Source: Pleurodeles waltl
Lineage: Eukaryota > Chordata > Amphibia > Caudata > Salamandridae
Length of the DNA: 64,000 nucleotides
Assembly (NCBI RefSeq): GCF_031143425.1
Contig: NC_090446.1
Span: forward strand, 1,028,847,066-1,028,911,065
Direction of reading: 5' to 3'
In this document: piece after piece, positions 8,388 through 21,236 of the stretch
How positions within the stretch are numbered: position 1 is the first letter of the stretch
How the letters are laid out: every line of letters starts with the position of its first letter
Made by a program: the position numbers and the translations under genes
Notes under the pieces: generated by a model
The model's database searches: none
What the model was told of the DNA's origin: nothing
The model's input: only the letters and a program-made list of their open reading frames with translations

Positions 8388-9709
8388 GAAAACATAGAAG
8401 AGGGACCTGGGAGATTAATGGTCCAGTGCACAGTCTCCCATATGCAGTAGTAAGAAAAGAAGGGTGCACTGTTCCAAATAATAACTAACTGGGACTATTT
8501 TCTACAGGAGCGAGAACTCTCAAGCATCACATTGGATGTAAGATTTCATCATTGGGATAGCTCCTCGTTAGGCCGGTGCTGCAATGCCTAACGGGCTCCA
8601 CTGAGGGGGCTCTTAACCGTATATGCTCTACTGATAGTTAGAGATAATAATCAGTCTGGAAGGGTATCAAAGATTACCCAAGCAATATAGGAGAGAAAAC
8701 AAAAATAAAATTGGTTATCCGTCTACACTCGATAATCATGGTTTTAATCAATACTACTGTGACGGAGACCAAAGTTAAAAACAAAAGGGGGAGTAAAACT
8801 GAGTTATAATGCTCATCTACTCTCACACAAAATATAAGTTTGAGAAAAAACCCAAAAGTGGCTTCTCAAAAAAGGGGTCTACATGTTTCGCGACTGGTGG
8901 TCCGTACGGATCCCTCGACGCTTCATCAGGACCATAAAAACTTCTCCAAAAAATCAAAAATCCAATTAGGAACAAAAATGAATCAAGGAAAAAACACAGT
9001 CACTTACTGTGAAGTTGTTTATGTCAGTCAAAGTCGCCCTAAAAAATAAATAAAGCAACAGCATGTAGAGAATAAAGTGCCCATTAGTTATACACGGACG
9101 TAATTAGATTAAGTACATCATGTGCGAGACAAAAATAATCTAAAATATAGAAACATTTCTTAAGGCTTACCATCCCCGGTCTGTGGATAGAGCCCCATGG
9201 GAATCAAATATCAGTAACCGGAACAAACAATATAAATGTCGTAGTAATGTAAAAGAAAATATCAGGAGTAATACCAAAGACAATCAAAAATCAAGTAAAA
9301 CTGTTGTCTAAAATATAGGTATTATTGTAAAGTCAAAAAGGGACAAAAATGAGAATTTTGTTGGTTAAAATGTAATTAAATCCGATGGCACAAGAGTTTG
9401 GTAATGAAACAATGACAACTAATCTCACCGGTGTTGTCCAAAAAACTACAGCGATCGCGGTAAGAGAAGTAAAACTCAACCCTCCCTACCGTCGAGATCC
9501 TGTGGACACATCCAGGGGATTTTATTGTGGCAGAGGTAACGGACATGTATAAACAATAAGAAGTACTTACTTCTGTTAGCGGTCTGTAGGGCATCTAGCA
9601 CCTACCCTACTGACAAAAGTCCCCGTGCCGACATCGACGAGGTTCTCGCTCCTGTAGAAAATAGTCCCAGTTAGTTATTATTTGGAACAGTGCACCCTTC
9701 TTTTCTTAA
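8388..9709 (-). mobile_element. 1.32-kb element with 14-bp flanking duplication and 67-bp perfect inverted ends
   Basis: The direct repeat tatgacagccagcc lies at 8374-8387 and 9710-9723, which looks like a target duplication. Inside, 8451-8517 and 9642-9708 are exact inverted copies over 67 bp. A hammerhead-like motif lies on the minus strand at 8876-8933. A 14-bp duplication suggests target-primed reverse transcription rather than a cut-and-paste transposon. Penelope-like elements have terminal repeats with inverted pieces and hammerhead ribozymes, so a truncated Penelope-like element is my best guess (inference). I found no RT or GIY-YIG coding sequence. Confidence 0.6.
8876..8933 (-). ncRNA. 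Hammerhead-ribozyme-like motif, copy 1
   Basis: Minus strand, in order: GGTC (stem I), CTGATGA, A, GCG...CGC (stem II), GAA, palindrome ACATGT (stem III), A at the cleavage position, GACC (stem I). All core elements of a type I hammerhead with a very short stem III are in place. One deviation: an unpaired A separates CTGATGA from stem II, where active ribozymes normally have a G-C pair. Confidence 0.45.
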
Positions 9710-9723
9710 TATGACAGCCAGCC

Positions 9724-10639
9724 TTCTAGGCTTTGCTAATGCTTGTTGTGTTTTCTCATGGTTTTTGTAAAAATGTATTGTTGGGAAAATTAACCTGTGT
9801 GTGTGTGTGTATATATAAAATCAAAGTTTAAAGTGATGTTTCAGTAATGAAATACGATAAAAACTTATGTTTAAAAACCAAAATTTGGGCAGTTTTAGCA
9901 ATTGGGGTTGCAAAGCGTAATATAGCAAGATCTTGGGGCAAACCTACACCATAGACCTTGGGTAGAACGGGTGGTGCACCAGAGTCGGGGCTGCCCCAAA
10001 AATGGGAGAAACTTTGGAGCTCCCAGTGCAGCTCCAGAGAAGGCACAGTTACTGGCTCAACATAATGTTAAATCACATCATAAACGAGAGGCATACCACA
10101 GTGGGTGTACATCAGATGTTCAGTAATCATGTGGTAAAAGCGCCAACTATTGAGAATTGTTGTGCCACGAAACAATTGTTGCCTAATGTTACTGTCATAA
10201 CTGCTGTGTATCCATCTGCAATTGTGGATATAAGTGTCTTGTAACCTGGGATTTCTTTAAATATATATATATTTTTTTAAATTGTCTATATCACGGTATT
10301 CCACAACTATTTAACACAGCATCTGCTTAGATATCTACTGGTGGTCAACGTATTGTCAACAGCCGCTTTGGCCTTTCTCACAGCTTTTTTTTTTAACAGG
10401 CTTTGGCATTACGCTACAGATTACTTGGAAGCACACCTCTGGAACCCACACAAGGTGCACTTAGCCTTTATCTTGTTTAACCTACAATTATGTTTCCACC
10501 CTGAACCTGTGATTTTTAAATAGTGCACCATATAACTTTTAAACTGCACAATCACACTTGCCCTCTAGGGCTTATACTATTTACATACTGGCAACCCACA
10601 ATTGTACACTCAATAAATCATTCTATGCTGTTTACAACT
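9724..10639. other. Non-coding, with a short fragment of the dispersed AT-rich repeat
   Basis: A TG/TA tract at about 9797-9818 is followed by about 70 bp resembling the 6.1-6.3 kb repeat (gtgatgttt, aaacttatgtttaaaa). No gene seen. Confidence 0.5.
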
Positions 10640-11217
10640 ATGGTGTTATCAGTGATGTAATTTACAATGTAATTTAACATGTCATGAGTGATGTAACATT
10701 AGGTCATAAGCAGTGCATAGCGGGTGCATAATTTATAAATGGCTCAGTAAGTTATCACTGGTAATTTTTCAGAGGTTTCTATGTTTTGAAATGTTACTCT
10801 ATTTCAACATCTAATGATAATGTCACTCTAACCTTGGTACGCTACGAGCTTATTGGCATACCTATTTATAACCTTACTTTAACCTTTTGTTTTTTTCAGT
10901 GAATCAGTGTTTTTTTTAATAGTATTACGTTTTAACTGATATTTCCATTTTCACCTAACTATAACGTCACAGTAACCTTTGGTTTTCTTCAGTGAATTTC
11001 TGAGGTTGTTTTTTAAATGTAAAGTAAGATCTTATTAGCATACCTTACTATGGAGCTGTTTTGAGGTTTTTTTAATGTAAACTCTATCTAATTAGCATAC
11101 CTAACAATAACATCAATGTACCCTTTGTTTATTCAGTGAATGTGTGTGTGTGTGTATATGTGATATTTTGATATCAATGTATTCACTGAAAAAAGCAAAG
11201 GTTAAAATGACATGCTT
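10640..11217 (-). repeat. Dispersed AT-rich repeat, tandem inverted copy
   Basis: Complement of the 6088-6345 family. At least three diverged units of about 110-130 bp follow one another, each with a block reading on + as (a/t)acctttg-t-ttcagtgaat and then ttattagcatacct. At 11175-11217 the unit reappears in the opposite direction (ttcactgaaaaaagcaaagg), so the array ends in a foldback around a TG repeat. Confidence 0.6.
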
Positions 11218-12026
11218 CTTTGATCCTACAAATATTGGTAAACTCTAAAAATGCCAACAGATTTATTTTTTCAATTAGCAATAATCTTTTGCAGCATAAT
11301 GTGATGGCTTTTTTTTTTATAACAGACCTGTGTTTTTCTTTAACAGTTCATTGGCCGTTGGAACCACGACTGGGTACAAACTTTTCTCACTGGGAACAGT
11401 GGAACAGCTGGAAGTTGTCCATAAAAGCGGTGAGACTTCATGTTTTTTTTGTAATTTTTTGTATTAAAGGTCAAGGTTTTCACATTACGTGGTCGAGGTG
11501 TATAGAGTTAAGGCAGATAAATAATTATTTGCCCATATTTTAAATAAAGGAGTCATGTTGGTTCCTCCCCAATACCATTATGTGTTTTCATGTCGGATGT
11601 TGTGTGCTTTGTATTAAACTATGTGGAGCAATAATGTAGATAGTTCATTAAGACAACATCAAACAAATGCCTTAATGTTTCTCAAAACCCAACCAGAAAT
11701 CATCAATAATAGTGATCATCAAGAATTCATATTGTAGCTTATGTTGGATTGTTGGACGAACATTGGATGTCTTCCTGTTAAATGAATGTTCTCTTTTAGC
11801 TGCTTTGTAAGACCAAGGTCCGTCTCAGTTTGAGTCTTTGGTTTATAGTGATAAAAAAGGGAGTTTGAGAAAGCTCTAAGTTTTGTATTGTAGTTGGAGG
11901 GCAGAGTCTTCACACCGCGTCTGAAGCCATTCAGTTAGAAGGTAACTTCTTTATTTAATTGTTTACAGCCACAGGCTCATAGATCCTGCTCCATTCTTCC
12001 TCCATCTGTAATGAAATCCCTGTCCT
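11218..12026. other. Non-coding, nothing recognised
   Basis: A 107-codon open frame at 11220-11543 is AT-rich low-complexity sequence without family signature. I see no other feature. Confidence 0.5.
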
Positions 12027-12838
12027 CCCCTTCACACAGACACCAGCACTCCATGAATCACCACATTCTCACAGCTTCCACACTCAACACTGTAGAGCAC
12101 GGCCACTCAGCTCATGCATACACATTAGATCGCATTAGTACCTCATCCCCCTTTCTTACATATCGAACAAACCAGACATGCCTCAGCACTACATCATCTT
12201 CTTTCCCTACACAGGATAAATGTCAGACCACTGCAACGATGACCCAGAAACAACAACACAAACTCACACATTTCCTCCATCTTCCACAAGCAACATATAC
12301 ATGCTCACAAGGACACTGCACTTCATCACACACTGTTGCTCAAATACAAAACTGAAGCACAGCACTCCACCTTGCCCAACACCCAGTCACACTTGCTGAG
12401 CAAACCAACATGACCACGTGCCAGAAGAAAGAAATCACCTAAATCCGCACCCAGCATCACAATCTCTGGAAGCTGCACAAACATTGTATTAAACGTCTCG
12501 CACATAATGCTGACAGCCTCCAGCACGTGCAGACTGAAGCTTCTGAAAACAAAACTTCCAAACACCAGTGCAGCCCAGTAATACTGTCAATATAACTGTG
12601 ATAAGGCCAGTTAGGACTCCAATCTTCTTCCAGCTATAATCAACTCCAAGGCGACATTCAGCACACAGACACGAGCAATCCTATGCATCATCGCATTCTG
12701 ACAGAATGCACACTGAACATTCTATAGCATGCCCACTCAGCCCATGCATACAGAAACACAGTATGTCACAACCTCATCAATTTTCCTTACACACTGAAGA
12801 AATCAGACATGCCATTTCAATACATTTTCTTCTGATAA
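12027..12838. repeat. Diverged direct repeat pair, about 185 bp each
   Basis: Blocks 12027-12212 and 12648-12838 share ordered words: cacacagacac, cattct, cacactgaac/cactcaac, gcccactcagc and catgcataca, and a C/T-rich tail with cagacatgcc. Identity is perhaps two thirds. They may be the two ends or tandem units of an old element; nothing between them is coding. Confidence 0.45.
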
Positions 12839-15800
12839 GCAAATATAACTTCAGATTTATTGAATTATTATTAAAATGAGTGAGAAAATTAACCACATCT
12901 TTGCAAAAGAAGAACTTAATATAATTACAAGTATTTATGATTAGACAGAACATCAGTGACTGAATAACAACAATTTGCTGAAGATTGAAGAGATGTTTCT
13001 CTTAAGTACCAGGATTCCGAATTCCATAGCTGAAGTCCAGTGGTTGGAATGGAGTATTCTTAGAATACAGCCAACTTAAATCCAAAATAAATAGGGAATC
13101 TTCTTAAAAGACCTTGGATATCAAATAAGTCTTAACAAAACATTCCTACAAATGAAAATTCATTGACCATACATAACGGAATATGGCAAACATCACAAAT
13201 GTGCCACGTGTGTCGATGTTCTGGCTCGTCACTTTTAAAAGTTATTGAACAAGCTCATCGGACAGTAGTTATACTAATGCTCTAGTTATCTGCATTAAAG
13301 TGGGATGTGGAAGGCATGTGTAGATTTACTAGCTCATGGATATCTATTTTGACAAATCGTACTAAACAATCCTCCGTCCCCTAGAGCTCTACCAATCACT
13401 TCTCTTTTATAATACATACTCGCTTTCCATTCTTCGAATTCACTTTCATTAGAAAATTGCTGGCCACCAGTTTCACACAAAAAGTAGCATAAAGAGAAAA
13501 GCTTAGATATCCCATGGCACTCAAATTGATGCTAGCTCACTAATTATTAGCATTTACGGCACAACACTTGTTTTTCAGAAACAATTAATTTAACTGACTA
13601 GAAGACAATGCAGCTCTTGATTGTAGAAGATTATTATTTCACTGAAAAAGCAAGCGCTCACATGTTGACCTTGACTGCGATAGGTGCCTCTTGGTGTTGA
13701 ATGCAGTTGGTCCCCTCATTAAGCAATGGTTATCAGCACTTTATTAGGAATGATCGGGTCCAGATTCTGATGAATTCTGTCAATCGTCTGCACCACATGC
13801 CTGATCGGAACTGGCTGCAAAATTAATGGACTGTAGAATCTACCACAAGTGGTTCAGACCTTGCCAGACAATCCAGACCCTGGATCCCAAGGGTCTAGAA
13901 CATCCTCAAAGACACAGGCCCGCTCTTGTCTGGTTCTTCTCAAACAACAATCTTTTTGTCTCTACTACTGATGTCTACTACAGGGGGCTGGTGAGAGTAG
14001 AAATTTGCAAAGACATCTTATTTCAAGATGGGAGTGGGGAATGAAATGGCAACATGAAGTAGACTTGGGGAGAGCTAATGTGAAATGCAACCACCGCAGC
14101 ATACCTGGTACCATCTCTAATTGTTCTGACCCGAGGGCCTCTTTCTTGACTACTTCTTCAGTGTATCTCATTTTTCTGCTTGGCCATGGGCCAGTGCAGT
14201 TTGTCTTTGCTTGGTTCTCCTGTGGTTTTGAAATTTGAAAATCTGAGCATACAAACTAATAATGAAACCGTGAGCCACCTTTCTATGTGACCCTCCTGAT
14301 TAACAGCGTCAGATATACCAAACTGTATATACCAAACTGTAGTACTCCCATCATGTTTTGCTCTGAAAGATAACTTATTTTAAAGCCCTTAATCAAGAAA
14401 AGCAGATTCATAATTAACATGTTCCTTCTGAGCACTGGAAATGGCTCAGTGCTCCTGTGTTTAGGCTGGCTCATGGTCGGCCTATATTCGTGCCCTTTGC
14501 AAATATTTACTTGGTGCAGATCATTATCTTACTATGAAGGTGGGCCCAATACATGTTGAGAAGTGTAGTAAATCAATATCAAATATATTTTCTGCATGGG
14601 AGCCTCAAGCACTTTTTACAGTCCACATAAACACCATGTAAAAGGAAGGCTACTTATATGTTGTAGGATAAAGACTGTGATAAACATTTTCCTAAAACAA
14701 AGTAATTTTCCCAAGCCATCTTTAATAGCCATTTTAAAACCCAAATGTGTATTGTGTATGCTTTGTTTCAGATGCTTAAATCATATCATATTAGAATTCC
14801 TTAAGCTGTGGAAAAAAGGAACTTGCTACTTAGACCACTTGATGAATTAAAGGGTTTATATTAGCTCTTCTGTTACTTCTGTTTTAAACATGCCTACATT
14901 ACAACTACAGTATTTCAAACAGTAAAGAACAGGTAGGTTGTGTAAGGGATCAGTTTATAAGATAAGACCAAAATTGAAGTTCATACAAAGAAAGGTCAGC
15001 CCTTTTCTATGCAAGATTAGAGAATTAAATGTTAATTACCAACTACTTTACTAGGTATGCTAACATCCATTCCCAATTAACTAAACTCCATATTATGCTT
15101 ATTGATTGCCTTTATTGTCAGATTCTGGATGTACAATTTTAAATAATTATATATGTATTTTATCAAGTATTTCTAGAATTCCCAGTATTCTGTAGCAAAG
15201 CGTGGAAAACTCAGTTATTCAGGATTATAGGGAATCTGAGTGCAAGGTTAGAGGGGAGACACTGACAGTCTAGACTCCCAACAGGCCCCTACAAGATCTA
15301 AACCATTTGATTGAAAATGATAAACTCATTTTTGTGAAGAATCTTTGAAGGATTTCCTCAAACCTAAACCAAGCTCAGAGCATGGCAAACTGCTAAATTG
15401 GAGCTACCAAGGTTTAGTCTGTTTTTGTGTATGCTTGACAGGTTGTACTGTCTTCCAGAAGTAACATTTTCTGAAGTGTGAAGTTTTTATATGTAGGTTC
15501 TGGTAGTACTGCAATCTGGAAGAAAATTCCTCAGATCTTTAGAACTGGCTCCTCAGGCTGAAGATCATTTATCCTAGATTCCTGAGGGATTTCACACCTC
15601 TTCTAACTGGTCCACAAGACATGTCCAGTACCAGCTGATCCACTGGGGTTCCTATAGGGTCACAACAGCTTCCTCTCTCTCAGAACTTTATGCACCCCAG
15701 ACTCAAGAAAGAGGTTACATTGGAAAAACCTAGAGAAATCTCTACTTCTTCCTAACACTCTGCCTTAGCAATAGCTGCACTCTCAAACCAAAAGAAGAAA

Positions 15801-15955
15801 GTTCTATAGTGCAGTAGGTTTTCTGACCGGACCATACCCCTTTAGGTCTATGGGTTAGCATTAATCCGCACTACCATCCTCAGGCCAAATGCTGGAGCAA
15901 ACTTCATGACAGAGCTAAAGACAACTATCTCCAGTACTCCATGAGGTGAGATTTA
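12839..15955. other. Non-coding, nothing recognised
   Basis: About 3.1 kb without a supported gene or clear transposon. A 14-bp tandem duplication (tataccaaactgta) lies at 14313-14341. Confidence 0.5.
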
Positions 15956-16124
15956 GGACCTGATTTAGAGTTTGGCCAGGAAGTAAGCCTGTCACAAACA
16001 TGACAGATATCCCATCCACCATATCACAATTCCATTATAGCCTATGGAATTTGTAATATGGAGGATGGGATATCAGTCATGTTTGTAACAGAGAAATGTA
16101 TCCGCCAAACTCTAAATCAGGCCC
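15956..16124. mobile_element. Palindromic PIF/Harbinger-like MITE, copy 1
   Basis: 169 bp whose two halves are inverted copies from end to end, starting ggacctgatttagagtttgg and ending in its near complement. Flanks are TTA and TTC, close to a 3-bp target duplication. Same family as 25108-25276 and 59095-59264. Confidence 0.75.
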
Positions 16125-17301
16125 TTCATCATTCGAGGCATAGGCTCTTAACACCTCTCCATGCATAGGCATTCTGCCCTTCGATTTGATCATGTAGAAC
16201 CTTTTAAAAAGTAAATGAGTAAGTCAATTGTGATGATGCCTAGCCAAGCCAAGCCTGTTAAAATTTCCAAGTTTCTCTCTTCACCTTTTATCCAAAGGTG
16301 ATGCAGTTTCTGTCCTAAGCATATGCTCTGTGGCATTAGAAGCGTACGCTCATGTACATAAAATCTGAAGTGGTGCTTCTCTCTTTGAAGTTTGTAGAGT
16401 TCAATCCTGCCACCCAACTCACTCATGTGTCCCTTCCAGTTAAGACTGCTGAACTACAAAGGAAATCCCTCCACTTCGTTTACTCCTTCTGTGTGTTGAG
16501 TCTGATTCTACTATGGCTGATTACTTCCCTTCTATAACAAGGAAGATGCTGCAGAAATCTATTCAAATACATATTCCCCTTTGACAACTCGTCTTCCCAC
16601 ACTTCCTGGGGATTGTGTGGCTAATACTGTGAAGGAGCAGCTGGCACACAGAATGAATTGGATTGTGAATGCATTGTTCAATGCATTTTAGCAAAGCTAA
16701 GACATTATATATTTCATATTCCATAATTGTTTTAAATGTGATCTATAACAGAAATCCTTCACCACTAATTTCCTTATCTGTCCTATGTAAAGGCCACCAT
16801 GCACCAGGGCATGGGTTTTGCGTATAGATACTCTTGCCTCACCGTGGTGGCTGTCATGTTATGATGTGTTATTTTATGCTAAGTTATGTTATGTTATCCG
16901 TCAGTACATAGCGTGCAACTGCTACTAGTATGGCATTGCGGTACTCTAACTAGCCAGAGCCATTAGAAGGGTCTGGAAATAAAATCATCGATTCTCTAAA
17001 CTAAGTCCAAATGGCAGCCAATATTAAGTCATCAAAAGCCACTGCAGACCTCAAAACAAAAGTTTCCCAGAGAAAGAAAATGTGGTGATTTAACACCTGA
17101 AAACATTCATATTCCTAAAAGGGTGTACATGGTGCAGACATTTGTAATGTGTCGTCATAAGCACCTAGAGAAGGGCAGTGTCAAAGGGCCACACAAGATT
17201 AGACCGACAATGTGATTTATTATAATTTGCAAAATATATGGACTGATTCGGTGTTCACACTTGAGCTGCTGAAGTGACATTGTGCTTCCGGGTCCTTCCA
17301 G
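16125..17301. other. WIPI1 upstream intron, end part
   Basis: Non-coding. The last bases form the acceptor of the first WIPI1 exon in the window (cttccag, 17295-17301). The preceding WIPI1 exon was not found anywhere in 1-17301. Confidence 0.6.
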
Positions 17302-17471
17302 ATGAGACTCCGGAGGTGTACATTGTGGAGAGGCTCTTCTCCAGCAGCCTGGTAGTGGTGGTCAGCCACATCAAGCCCCGGCAGATGAACGTCTACCATT
17401 TCAAGAAAGGCACCGAGATCTGCAATTACAGCTATTCCAGCAACATCCTCTCCATACGACTCAACCGTCAG
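17302..17471 (+). CDS. WIPI1: WIPI1 internal exon (blade 1-2 region)
   Basis: 170-nt exon between cttccag and gtaagg. It begins with the last two bases of an Asp codon and encodes 56 residues starting [20 protein letters not shown] and ending SIRLNRQ, ending on a codon boundary. WIPI proteins are seven-bladed beta-propellers (PROPPINs) that bind PI3P on forming autophagosomes. The block [20 protein letters not shown] distinguishes WIPI1 from WIPI2, which has a different, lysine-rich stretch there. This exon would form strands of the first blades; the PI3P-binding FRRG motif lies further downstream, outside the window. The sequence is open, conserved and correctly spliced, so it belongs to a functional gene. 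It probably corresponds to exon 3 of mammalian WIPI1. The next exon is about 37 kb away. Confidence 0.96.
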
Positions 17472-17479
17472 GTAAGGGG

Positions 17480-20400
17480 AAAAGGGGAACAGACTTGGGT
17501 GGAGGCAAGTCGGTTTCTAGGGCTCACATTACGTCGCAGTGTCTTTTTTCATTTGGTCCACATTTAAGTGGTATAAAGAGTTTGATGTACATTTCGTTGG
17601 GGTATAAATGCATTGCATAAAGCAATTAGAATATTTCCAACTACTTTGTAAGTAATTTACAAGCTCTTAGAAAAAATATGGAATATGGATAACAGTACAG
17701 AAAGACAGGCAAATTGTGTAACTGTACGTGTTACCTTTTTTAAAAACATAAATAAATAAATAAAACTCCTAATATTTTTGGTTAGCCACTTTTTGAGCAT
17801 ACCTAATTTTTAGCAGACACTCTAATGTAATTAAACCACCAGGATGTTAAAGGAGATTCTGAGGAAGCCGCGGTGTGTCTAAGGGGGACGTCAGCTACTA
17901 CAGCTAACAGGTTGGCCCTTAAACCAAATCACCGTTAATGTGTTATTGATGCATGTTTCAATAAACGTGCGTAACATGGACTGCGTTTTCAATGATTTTA
18001 GAGTATTGCATATCCTCACGTGGAGGTACCAGTGATTCCATGGTTTTAGATTTCAAACAACCTCAATGATATAGTGAGTTGAGAGTTAGGTAGACTACCA
18101 CCAACTCCAATTTTGTTGCCTGAAAGAAAAGGCACATTCCCCAGAACGACTACACAAGGCACAAATCCTGTTACAATGCTTTACCTAAATATTTCACCCC
18201 AGAATTAAGGCATAATTAAAGGCACCAAAAGGTGTGTAATGTAGGAGATGTGTGAGGTATATTTGAAGAAAATAGAGGTGGACTTGATTCTATTCAAAGT
18301 GAAATGGAGGTTGTTTCTGTAAAAGAAAAGACTAATTACTCTCGTGCTGAGATTTTATTCCCTTGCACATTGTGCGTATTTTTGTTGTTTCTTGCTTGGG
18401 GCCACCAGACTTTTAATAGGTAAAATTACCTGTAGGACTGCTATAAATAGGGCAGACCATATAACATACATTGACCAACGGCCCTTTAATGGATAATGCT
18501 AAGGTTTAAGATGGCAGAGCCAGCTGGTGGTCCATTGTGGAAAACCAAGCACGTGCCCCCAACCCCTTAAAGTTTACAGGACAAGAACTCTGCCGATTTA
18601 CAGTGGGACTTCTCTCTACAAAAGGTAAATGATGGCCCAAGTATGGTGTGGAGTACACCTGAGCTGTTGAATACAGACTGCATGGAATAGTGAACACCCC
18701 TTATGATGATGAGAAAATGAGGTAGAGCTCCACAAGTAGACATTTAAACCTTGTGTGCAAACGTAGTGACGGAGAAGCTACAGTACAGAAGACACCTAAC
18801 CACGTCTGTAGGTAGTGGAACACCTAGAGGTGGGAAGGTGTGCCTCTGTGGGATTCATGTATCTGCGACTATCCCTTGTGCTGGTCACCAAAGGGATTCA
18901 TAAACCGATCTAAGAAAGGTGTAGGCTTTTGTGTTATCATATTGCAACAGAAAGGGGTAGGTCTGTAAAGGTTACTGCTCACCGAGAGAGGTTGCGTAAG
19001 CCATAGTCCCCTGTACCTGCACAGCCTCTCTTCCAACACCCAGATGGAGGCAATGCGGTGACCTGCTAACAGCTCTCTCTATAGCGAGTCCCAAACAACT
19101 GTTGAGGGAAAAGTTTTTCCAAAAATATATGTTCTCCAAATTCAAAGAACAGATCTGAGAAGGAGCTTTCTCGTCCATATGTTAGGGAGCCAAAGTTGCA
19201 AAGGATTTAAGGCACCCTTCAAAGGCAATGACGAAGATGAGCCTAGATATGGCAAAATTAAAGAGAATAAAGGTGTAGTGGGTATTGAAATCCAATTGAG
19301 TAGAAGTGGTCGAGCAGGGGAATAGCATCAGAAACAAATTAGTATGGCAATTGCACGGTGGAATACTTAACATAATTTCAATTATTACGCTAACTGCCCA
19401 ACATGACACAATTGTAGCATGTTGCATAATTACATCATTATTTGCGGCAAAGTTATAGCATGGAGTGTGGAAGCTAATGCAGCTGTTGTTCACTACATTA
19501 ATGTTTTGTGCACTGTTTTACTGCAAAATGCGTCCTATTGTCAAAAATTTTCACAAAGATGCATTTTGTGTAAAAATATATTGCTAAATGGCAGATTCGC
19601 GCTTCATGTATTGTGCATAATTTCATGTCATTTTTTTGCAATTTCATGAAATTACACAAAAGCAAATTATGCAAATTTCACAAACACCTGATTAGAGCAG
19701 AAGGGATTCTCACACGGAACATTAAATCAGCTGGGGAGAGAATTACAATTTAGATACCATTAAGAACTATAAGGGAAGGTATACCTGGAGAAAAGACCTG
19801 ATACACGTGTGGTGTGCCTGGGTACCTATAATCTGATTAAAATTTAGCCATGAAATTTCATAAAACTGAAACCAGCGTTGCAAGTGATTAAATGAGAAAG
19901 ATGTTTTCATCTTGACCACTGATTGGAGGTAGGAGTGAAAATGTGTTTCTGTAAAAGGTCTGTATATTGTGAAGTTTGATAATTCTTTCGCCAAGAAAAT
20001 TAGAACTCCCTACATTGGCATCCATGTCAGAGCAAGTACTGATGTAAATGTTGCAAAGTGTGGTGAGAAGAACATTAACAATGGATGGCATTGAAGACCT
20101 ATGTTCAGCATTAAGAAAAAAAATGAAGCTCAAGAGAACCAAACAGAAAAATTGCCGAAGCACATTTCACAGTCCTATCTCTGAGTGAAAGGGTCCCTGA
20201 AATTACCTACGTGGTCTCACCTTAAGAGTTTATTGTGCGAAAAATCAGTTGTACATTGAAGCCTTGTGAGTACAGATCAGTGTTGGAATGGAATAGTCTT
20301 GGAATGATACGTGAGTGTCTGTAACTTCATAAAGTGCTGACAAAGCCGCCTGTACATATGTTTCTCAGTGTATTCCAGCTACAGCCTGCCCCACCAGGAG

Positions 20401-20760
20401 CAGAGAACATCTCGTATACTTAATTTCAAGACATTGTCATACAGAAGACTCAGATCAGATTATAACGCATATCTTCCTTATGCTGTGAGAAAATAATGAC
20501 ACTGACAGGCAATGAATCAAAAAAAACAGTCACAGCAAATATCTGTCACCTGCAAGATCACTGGCTCATCTCTAGGGACATTTGATGTTGAATATTTGTT
20601 ATAACAAAAGAGATGAAAAGTTCTAGGATAACCAAAGAAATGGGGTCGAAAGGTAGGGTATAGCATATAAAGGAGGTAAGGAAATCGAAGTGGGTTCTGC
20701 AACTCCTTAAATAACGCAGAACTCTCAATCAATTTTCTCCCCTGGATTCTCTTAAAGACA
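17480..20760. other. Intron DNA, mostly nothing recognised
   Basis: No gene seen. The piece around 19380-19690 is rich in short self-complementary AT words (cataatt, aatttca, tgaaatt) and may be an old AT-rich MITE, but I could not define ends. Confidence 0.45.
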
Positions 20761-20762
20761 TA

Positions 20763-21236
20763 GAGCCTAATTACGAGTTTGGTGGTCCACAGACTGCCAA
20801 ACTTGTGGTGGCGGTTGGGCTGCTGCACTCTTGGCAGTCCTACTGCCAAATTATGATCCTGGTGATCCAACCACCAGGAGACTGTCCACACCACCAGGAT
20901 CATGGATCCTGACGGGTTGGCGGCGGTCGAAGTCGTGGTCAACTATGCACCGCTGTGCTGATCACGGTTTCACTTTCTGCCTGCCTCTTCATGGCGGGGT
21001 CCTCGCCATGTAAAAGCTGGTTGAAAGCCAGTGCTGGGGGCCACAGGAGGGGCCACTGAACTGCCTACGACCTTGCTATTGCAGACAAAGCACATTCAGA
21101 GGATGCTTGCATGCAACAGCCTTGGTCGCAGCTCCTGCACTGTTTCCACCGGGCTACAACTTTTCTGCCGGCATGATGGCAGCCTCACCCCCGCTATATT
21201 GGTGGTCTCAGTGGCAATTCTGCCGAGATAGTAATG
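20763..21236. repeat. GC-rich interspersed repeat with ccaaact/agtttgg words
   Basis: Begins gagcctaattacgagtttgg and contains many ggcagt, ccaccagga and ggtggt words that pair with one another. Its start resembles the Harbinger-like MITE terminus (cctaatt-agagtttgg), so it may be a larger relative. Open frames here are incidental. Confidence 0.4.

Noticed and set aside
11220..11543. 107-codon open frame
   Set aside because: AT-rich low-complexity translation without known domain, in non-coding DNA.
12011..12355. 114-codon open frame rich in His, Ser and Thr
   Set aside because: It lies in a C/A-rich repeat whose second copy is not open.
16125..17301. An earlier WIPI1 exon immediately upstream
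   Set aside because: No stretch in 1-17301 translates to the expected WIPI N-terminal residues next to splice sites.
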